Positions 9,531 through 14,682 of a stretch of DNA of 14,682 nucleotides are shown here, piece by piece (positions within the stretch are counted from its first letter, which is position 1; each line of letters opens with the position of its first letter). Under the pieces are notes generated by a model that had not been told where the DNA came from, ran no database searches, and saw only the letters and a program-made list of their open reading frames with translations. The stretch is from Bacteroidales bacterium (GTDB lineage Bacteria > Bacteroidota > Bacteroidia > Bacteroidales > UBA7960): assembly GCA_007120675.1 (NCBI GenBank), contig SKNE01000193.1:1-14682 (forward strand), in the 5' to 3' direction. The translations under genes were made by a program, and so were the position numbers.

Positions 9531-9552
9531 GACAGGCTGTCGGCACAGACAG
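9531..9552. promoter_or_regulatory. GACAG / CTGTC / GACAG alternating inverted repeats
   Basis: GACAG-G-CTGTC (9531-9541) is a perfect palindrome, and the same CTGTC (9537-9541) forms a second inverted repeat with GACAG at 9548-9552 across GGCACA. Three half-sites in alternating orientation lie within 22 bp, just downstream of the proposed start for the T9SS gene. This could be an operator or two alternative RNA hairpins in the leader. Function is not known. Confidence 0.4.
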
Positions 9553-9600
9553 TGAGACACACCCGGCAATTCAAGTTCCCAGTAAATAAACCAACCGCCT

Positions 9601-10113
9601 ATGAAAAACCTGAGACGCAATGAATCAATGATCCCGCTCCGCCTCGCTGTGGCTGCTGTGTTCATCTCCATCTATATCATGGGGAGCACCAGCCGGGCTC
9701 AGGAGGTGATAGCCACCTCCGGGGGTGATCACCACGCCGGGGGATACTCCCTGAGCTGGACCCTGGGCGAAAGCGTGACGGAAAGCTTTGTCGCCGGATC
9801 CTTTATCCTGACACAGGGCTTTCATCAGCCCACGCTCACCGTGGTGTCGGTACCCGAACTGGCCGACCCCGAAATCTCCGTCAGGGCCTATCCCAACCCG
9901 GTGGACGACCACCTCAGCCTGCACATCGACCACGAAGCACCCGAAAGCTTTCGCTATGTGCTGGGCGACATGCACGGACGCCCCATCCTCAGTGACCGGA
10001 TGCATGGCCAGGAAAGCCAGCTGCAGATGAGCTCACTGCCCCCTGGCATCTATATCCTTTCCGTCTTTCACGAAAACAACACCATGCACACATTCAACAT
10101 CATCAAACGATAA
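9601..10113 (+). CDS. Small secreted protein with T9SS type A sorting domain
   Basis: A 170-residue exported protein. Residues 1-34 form a signal peptide (basic start, hydrophobic LRLAVAAVFISIYIMG, cleavage likely after SRA). A short beta module follows (37-75): GGYSLSWTLGESVTESF then ILTQGFHQP, a motif I know from many Bacteroidota secreted proteins placed just before the sorting domain. Residues about 94-170 are a T9SS type A C-terminal domain: AYPNPVDDHLSLHI, then PPGIYILSVFHENN and the final FNIIKR. It should cross the inner membrane by Sec and the outer membrane by the type IX system. Little is left besides the export parts, so its function is unknown. It begins a likely operon with the FISUMP gene 11 nt downstream and is divergent from the kinase operon. 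Confidence 0.9.
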   Translation: MKNLRRNESMIPLRLAVAAVFISIYIMGSTSRAQEVIATSGGDHHAGGYSLSWTLGESVTESFVAGSFILTQGFHQPTLTVVSVPELADPEISVRAYPNPVDDHLSLHIDHEAPESFRYVLGDMHGRPILSDRMHGQESQLQMSSLPPGIYILSVFHENNTMHTFNIIKR

Positions 10114-10124
10114 ATCCAATCACA

Positions 10125-11378
10125 ATGAAAAAAACAACGACAGCCTTTCTTCAATTCCTGGTGCTTTTCCTTTTGGGCTTTGGCCTGATGGCGCAATCAC
10201 CGCAAATGTTCAACTACCAGGCCGTGGTGCGCGATAGCGCCGGCGAGCCCATCATCAACGAAGAGGTCACCATGGAAATATCGATCCTCCAGGGAAGTGC
10301 CGACGGGGCACCCGTGGTGATCGAAACGCACCAGGCCACCACCAACGAACTGGGACTGGTCAACCTGCACATTGGATCCCTGCTGCCCCTTGACGAGGTG
10401 GACTGGAGCGCGGGACCATACTTCCTGGAGGTGAAGCTCAACGGCGAACTGATGGGCGTTAGCCAGCTGCTCAGCGTGCCCTATGCCCTCCACGCGGCCT
10501 CTTCGGCAGATGCCTTCAGCGGGCACTATGATGACCTGGAAGGTGCACCCGATCTCTCACACTTTGTGGGTGTGGAAGATCCGCAGTCGGGCGACATGGT
10601 CTTTTACTCCGACGGCGACTGGCACAGCCTGCCCATCGGCGACGAAGGCCAGGTACTGAGCATCGTGAACGGCCTGCCTGCCTGGATATCGGTGGAAGAG
10701 GAGGACGTGACCGATGCCGACGGCAACATATACGACGTGGTGACCCTGGGCAGTCAGCAGTGGCTGGCACAAAACCTGAGGACGACAAGCTACAACAACG
10801 GCGACCCCATCCCCACCAACCTGGATAACACCGAGTGGACGGGAACCACTGAAGGGGCCATGGCCACCTATCCCCACGACCTGGTGGATGGCATCGACTC
10901 GGAAGAAGAGATGGTGGACCTTTACGGCCGCCTGTACAACTGGTATGCGGTGACCGACGACAGGGGTATCTGTCCCCCCGGCTTCAGGGTGCCCTCGACC
11001 GACGACTTTGCCACGCTGATGGATTTCCTCACGGCCGAAGGCCACGCTGAGAATTCGGCCAACGTTCTCAAGAGCTGCCGCCAGGACGGCTCGCCCCTGG
11101 GCGGCGACTGCGACACCACGGAGCACCCCTACTGGTTCTTCAACGCAGCCAACTGGGGAACGGACGACTACGGGTTCAGTGCCCTACCATCCGGCTACCG
11201 CCACGGCATGAGCGGCGACTACTTCGTACTCACCTTTGGAAAGTATATGTGGACAACCACCGAGCACGACGAAACGGAAGCCTACCATCGCTTCATGATC
11301 TTCGGAGCAGGCATCTTGCTTCCGCCCGGGGAGATCTGGAAAACCAACGGCGACTCTGTCCGCTGTGTCAAAGATTAA
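10125..11378 (+). CDS. Secreted FISUMP-domain protein
   Basis: A 417-residue exported protein. Residues 1-23 are a Sec signal peptide ending LMAQ. The N-terminal beta domain (25-125) begins SPQMFNYQAVVRD and ends VPYALHAASSADAF, a module common in Bacteroidota surface proteins and similar in style to tail-fibre-like proteins. A spacer (150-190) with SGDMVFYSDGDWHSLP and GQVLSIVNGLPAW follows. Residues 195-417 are a FISUMP domain (Fibrobacter succinogenes major paralogous domain): VTDADGNIYDVVTLGSQQWL, then LYGRLYNWYAV, CPPGFRVPS, YGFSALPSGYR and the end SVRCVKD. No T9SS sorting domain is present at the C-terminus, so it differs from its neighbour. The domain's biochemical role is unknown; related proteins are cell-surface. 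Its start lies 11 nt after the T9SS gene, so co-transcription is likely. Confidence 0.9.
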   Translation: MKKTTTAFLQFLVLFLLGFGLMAQSPQMFNYQAVVRDSAGEPIINEEVTMEISILQGSADGAPVVIETHQATTNELGLVNLHIGSLLPLDEVDWSAGPYFLEVKLNGELMGVSQLLSVPYALHAASSADAFSGHYDDLEGAPDLSHFVGVEDPQSGDMVFYSDGDWHSLPIGDEGQVLSIVNGLPAWISVEEEDVTDADGNIYDVVTLGSQQWLAQNLRTTSYNNGDPIPTNLDNTEWTGTTEGAMATYPHDLVDGIDSEEEMVDLYGRLYNWYAVTDDRGICPPGFRVPSTDDFATLMDFLTAEGHAENSANVLKSCRQDGSPLGGDCDTTEHPYWFFNAANWGTDDYGFSALPSGYRHGMSGDYFVLTFGKYMWTTTEHDETEAYHRFMIFGAGILLPPGEIWKTNGDSVRCVKD

Positions 11379-11461
11379 GTGGCATCATTCATCCAGGTGC
11401 GTTGCCGAAGGCCTGCAAGGTCTTCCCATCCGCACACCCATTGGCCATTAAAGTATAACCG

Positions 11462-11503
11462 GACGTTCTTGCAGGGGGCTCCCGTGCCCCCTCCAGGAAC
11501 GTC
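11462..11503 (+). other. Long near-perfect hairpin upstream of the subtilase
   Basis: GACGTTC (11462-11468) pairs with GAACGTC (11497-11503), and AGGGGGC (11473-11479) pairs with GCCCCCT (11486-11492). Between them are one G-U pair, two Watson-Crick pairs and a single C-C mismatch, with a 6-nt loop. In all 17 of 18 positions pair. It ends 18 nt before the protease ATG. It could terminate transcription from the FISUMP gene, but only TTC-AATAG follows it instead of a T-tract; it could equally shape translation of the protease. Confidence 0.65.
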
Positions 11504-11521
11504 TTCAATAGTAATCATGCG

Positions 11522-14500
11522 ATGACAACAAAAATCAGCCTCCTTCTTTGCGCCCTGCTTTTGGCGGGCAGCTTGACGCTGCAGGGCCAGTACCGTGAGG
11601 TACGGCGCGGCGAACGACCACCCATCGACCTGTCGGCAGTGCCACCCGGCGCATACGACCCGGGAGTGATCCGCATCAAGCTGCATAAGGACCTGGAGCG
11701 GTGGATGGACCAGCACCCTTTCTCCATCAGCGAGGAGGGGGTGGTCCGGTTTGGAATCCCTGCGCTGGACGCCCTTCACCAGGCCTACCAGGTGGAAGAT
11801 GCCAGTGAGACATTCCGGAGCCGGGCCCTGGAAAACCGCTACACTGAGCGGCACCGGTTGTGGGGCTTTCACCTGTGGTACGACCTCCATGTGAGTGAGG
11901 ATACCGACATCATCGCCATGGTGCAGGCCTATAAGGCTTTGGATGAGGTGGAGGTGGCCGAGCCCCACTACCGCAAGGAGCTGATTGGCGATATCCACCT
12001 GGGACTGGAGCCACCGCGCTACGATGAAAACTGGCAGATCATCGATGCAGACGACCCGTCGGATAACGGGTTGTCCGGACAACAGGAAGCCTGGCAGCGG
12101 GGGGGCGGACAGCGTGACGAGGAAACAGATCCCCTGTGGCCCGACGACCCACAATTTGGCAACCAATGGCACTACCACAACACCGGCCAGGCGAACGGGA
12201 CCCCGGGAGCGGACATCAGCCTGCCCGAGGCGTGGTCCATCTCCACCGGGGCCAACGAGGTGATCGTGGCGGTGATCGACGGAGGCATCCGGCTGGACCA
12301 CGAAGACATCCAGGGCAGCATCTGGGACGGGATAGGGTATAACTTCTACCTGGACACCACCCTGATCCTGGGCACACACCATGGCACCCACGTGGGAGGC
12401 ACGATCGGTGCTCGCAACAACAACGACATCGGGGTGAGCGGCGTGGCCGGCGGATGGGGCGAAGAGACCGGTGCCAAGCTGATGTCCCTGCAGGTTTTCC
12501 TGGGGATCGGGGGACAGGGGTTCCACCTTGCACCCATCTTTGCGGCCGACAACGGGGCGGCCATCTCACAAAACAGCTGGGGCTACAGCGTACCGGACCA
12601 TTATGAGCAGGCCGTGCTGGATGCCATCGACTATTTCAACGTAAACGGTGGTGGCGATGTCCTTGACGGTGGCATCACCATCACATCTTCAGGGAACTCC
12701 AGCTCCAACCAGAACTTCTACCCGGGCTACTATTCGGGAACCATGGCCGTGGCAGCCACCAACAACAAGGACCAGCGAGCCGGCTATTCCAACTACGGAC
12801 ACTGGATCGACATCTCCGCCCCGGGAGGCGAGGTTTCCCCCCTTAACCAGGGCGGGGTGCTGAGCCTGACCACTTCGGGCTATTCCTATTCACAAGGAAC
12901 ATCCATGGCCTGTCCCCACGTATCGGGCGTTGCCGCCCTGATGCTCTCCATCGCACCCATGGAGTTTACCGCGCACCAGCTGCAGAGCCTGCTGGAACAG
13001 TCGGCCGACAACATCGACGCAGAGAACCCCAACCACATCGGCGAGATGGGTGCCGGCCGCCTCAACGCCTACCAGGCGCTGCTCCTGGCCCAGGAGAACA
13101 TCTTCTCGGTGGGGAACTTCAGCGTGGAGACGGAAAACATGCACCGGGCCCTGCTTAGCTGGACACCCAACACCCACGACCACAAGGTGATGCTGGCGTG
13201 GAACAAGGAGGATGTCTTCGGAGAGCCGCAGTGGGACCTGCAGGTGGGGGACTCCATCGAAGGGGGTGGCACCGTCCTCTACCGGGGCCACGCCACGGCC
13301 TTTTCCCACGTGATGCCGGCCGAATTTCACAAGCATCACTACCGTATCTGGGCGGTGAACGAAGAGGGCGAAAACCTGTCCAGGAGCCGCGCCGTAATGG
13401 CAGAACGGGAGGTGGCAGTAAAGAACATCCCACTGCAGGAGATCTTTGATCATGCTTTCTGGCCGGCGGCGTGGGACACCCTCAAGGTGCAGGCAGGAGA
13501 AGGCACTGGCAACGCTCCGGAGATCAGCCTGAGGGCGTCGGGCAGCAACCCCACCGCTGCACCCTCCACGGGGAACCACATGGTGGCCTTCAACTCCTTC
13601 CAGGCCCGCCATAACGCCTCGGCGCGCCTCGTGAGCACCCCCATCTCCACCAAGGGCCTTTCAGCCGCCAGCCTGGAGCTGGACTGGCACCACCACGCCA
13701 GCCTGTCCAATGTCAACGACAGGGTGACCGTTCAACTATCGCGCAACAAGGAAAACTGGACCACCATCGGTGTCCTGAGCCGCTACAAGGAAGATGCGGG
13801 CTGGGAAAGCTACCAGTACAGCCTCAGCTCCCACTTTCTGGACCGCGACACGATTTACCTGGGCTTTTTGTTCCAGGCGGCACGCACCGGGGCAGCCACG
13901 GGCGGGAACATGTACCTGGACAACGTGCGCATGTACACCGGTGAAGAGGCCATCTTCCCCGACTTCACCGTCTCAGCCCACCAGGCACAGGTAGGAGAAC
14001 GCATCGTGGTGACAAACAGGAGCAATGGCTCCGGCATCCACAAGATGGAGTGGCACTTCGGAGAGAACGCCTGGCCAGCCCATGCACAAGGCGCAGGCCC
14101 ACACGAGGTGATCTACCTGGAAAGCGGGTCCTACAGCGTCTCGCTGCTTATCAACGATACCATCATGCTCACCAAGGAAGACCTCATCACCATCCATCCC
14201 GCCACCCACCCTGCCCCGCAGGGGGTGGTAGCTGAGTTGGCGGATGGGGACCACGTGGCGCTGGACTGGAGCTGGACGGATGGCCAGGAGACGGCCAGCG
14301 GCTTCAACGTTTACCGCAACGGGGTTTTCCTGGAAAACATTCCGGACCCGGCCGTGCGGAGCTTCCACGACGCTGACGTGCCCGAAGGCTGGCTCACCTA
14401 CCTGGTGAGGGCTTATTTTGCACACCCCCACGAGGTCTCCCCCCCGGGCGTCTCCAACAAGGTGGCTACCAACGCGGTGGAGGTGCTGATCGAAACACAG

Positions 14501-14682
14501 GGCCTGGGCACGACCAATCCCCCTCCGGGACTCCTCCCCTTCCTCCAGGGCGACACCCTGCTCATTGAAGCCCTCCCCGGCGACAACCACATCTTCCTGC
14601 ACTGGATGGTGGACGGCGAAGGGCAGCTTGGCGAGAACCCCGCAGAAATACCCATCCAGGGCGACACCCAGGTGGTGGCCGT
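11522..14682 (+). CDS. Secreted subtilisin-like (S8) serine protease, multidomain, 3' end outside window
   Basis: At least 1,053 residues, open to the window edge. Residues 1-22 are a signal peptide (KISLLLCALLLAGSLTLQGQ), and 23-215 a pro-region. The S8 catalytic domain (about 225-500) shows D253 (VIDGGI), H290 (HGTHVGG), the oxyanion N392 (SSGNSS) and S461 (GTSMACPHVSG), so it looks active. The C-terminal part holds an FN3-like segment (530-640), a jelly-roll/MAM-like domain (643-805, ending NMYLDNVRMYTG), a PKD-like domain (814-885, with WHFGENA), an FN3 domain (898-981, with GFNVYRNG) and the start of a bacterial beta-repeat domain (985 on, FLHWMVDG). A T9SS sorting domain is expected beyond the edge but cannot be seen. 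The start is the ATG directly preceding the signal peptide; an out-of-frame ATG-CGA-TGA overlaps it. Confidence 0.93.
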   Translation, partial: MTTKISLLLCALLLAGSLTLQGQYREVRRGERPPIDLSAVPPGAYDPGVIRIKLHKDLERWMDQHPFSISEEGVVRFGIPALDALHQAYQVEDASETFRSRALENRYTERHRLWGFHLWYDLHVSEDTDIIAMVQAYKALDEVEVAEPHYRKELIGDIHLGLEPPRYDENWQIIDADDPSDNGLSGQQEAWQRGGGQRDEETDPLWPDDPQFGNQWHYHNTGQANGTPGADISLPEAWSISTGANEVIVAVIDGGIRLDHEDIQGSIWDGIGYNFYLDTTLILGTHHGTHVGGTIGARNNNDIGVSGVAGGWGEETGAKLMSLQVFLGIGGQGFHLAPIFAADNGAAISQNSWGYSVPDHYEQAVLDAIDYFNVNGGGDVLDGGITITSSGNSSSNQNFYPGYYSGTMAVAATNNKDQRAGYSNYGHWIDISAPGGEVSPLNQGGVLSLTTSGYSYSQGTSMACPHVSGVAALMLSIAPMEFTAHQLQSLLEQSADNIDAENPNHIGEMGAGRLNAYQALLLAQENIFSVGNFSVETENMHRALLSWTPNTHDHKVMLAWNKEDVFGEPQWDLQVGDSIEGGGTVLYRGHATAFSHVMPAEFHKHHYRIWAVNEEGENLSRSRAVMAEREVAVKNIPLQEIFDHAFWPAAWDTLKVQAGEGTGNAPEISLRASGSNPTAAPSTGNHMVAFNSFQARHNASARLVSTPISTKGLSAASLELDWHHHASLSNVNDRVTVQLSRNKENWTTIGVLSRYKEDAGWESYQYSLSSHFLDRDTIYLGFLFQAARTGAATGGNMYLDNVRMYTGEEAIFPDFTVSAHQAQVGERIVVTNRSNGSGIHKMEWHFGENAWPAHAQGAGPHEVIYLESGSYSVSLLINDTIMLTKEDLITIHPATHPAPQGVVAELADGDHVALDWSWTDGQETASGFNVYRNGVFLENIPDPAVRSFHDADVPEGWLTYLVRAYFAHPHEVSPPGVSNKVATNAVEVLIETQGLGTTNPPPGLLPFLQGDTLLIEALPGDNHIFLHWMVDGEGQLGENPAEIPIQGDTQVVA

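Noticed and set aside
11375..12526. 383-codon minus-strand frame opposite the subtilase start (and a 240-codon one at 12890-13612)
   Set aside because: The plus strand carries a signal peptide and a complete S8 catalytic domain; the antisense frames show no recognisable features.

Overview
The window looks like chromosomal DNA from a Bacteroidota bacterium, probably a GC-richer, free-living member of the Bacteroidales or a related order. Three things support this. Several intergenic regions carry the Bacteroidota -7 promoter element TAnnTTTG, and starts are preceded by A-rich leaders instead of a clear Shine-Dalgarno. The right half encodes typical Bacteroidota secreted proteins: a type IX secretion (T9SS) sorting domain, a FISUMP domain and a multidomain subtilase. 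The left half has the linked set MerR-like regulator / M23 peptidase / alaS that I recall from Bacteroidota genomes. No tRNA, rRNA, CRISPR array, insertion sequence or phage gene was seen.

Layout. Positions 1-3763 are on the minus strand. Read in the direction of transcription they are: an M23 membrane-anchored metallopeptidase (3763-2795), a small MerR-type regulator (2753-2415) closed by a strong intrinsic terminator, an MFS transporter resembling eukaryotic MFSD1 but with a soluble domain of about 227 residues between TM11 and TM12 (2330-327), and the start of an ADP-glyceromanno-heptose 6-epimerase cut by the window edge (200-1). Divergent from the M23 gene is alaS (3922-6540), with -7-like elements for both directions 13 bp apart.

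Positions 6625-9314 (minus strand) encode a two-component system: a TPR-containing sensor histidine kinase and a NarL/LuxR response regulator joined by an ATGA overlap. It converges on alaS and is divergent from a surface/secretion cluster on the plus strand: a 170-residue T9SS-sorted protein (9601-10113), a FISUMP lipid- or surface-type secreted protein (10125-11378) and a large subtilisin-like protease that runs off the right edge (11522-14682). The divergent intergenic region between kinase and T9SS gene holds two perfect short palindromes next to -7-like elements.

How the parts may fit: the left side is cell-envelope and housekeeping (peptidoglycan hydrolase, LPS heptose precursor enzyme, possible dipeptide-type transporter, alanyl-tRNA synthetase). 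The right side looks like an exported-protein locus with an adjacent sensor pair that could regulate it; that regulatory link is inference from position only. The most unusual items are the domain inserted in the MFS transporter, a 42-nt near-perfect hairpin just before the protease start, and the palindromes in the kinase/T9SS intergenic region.
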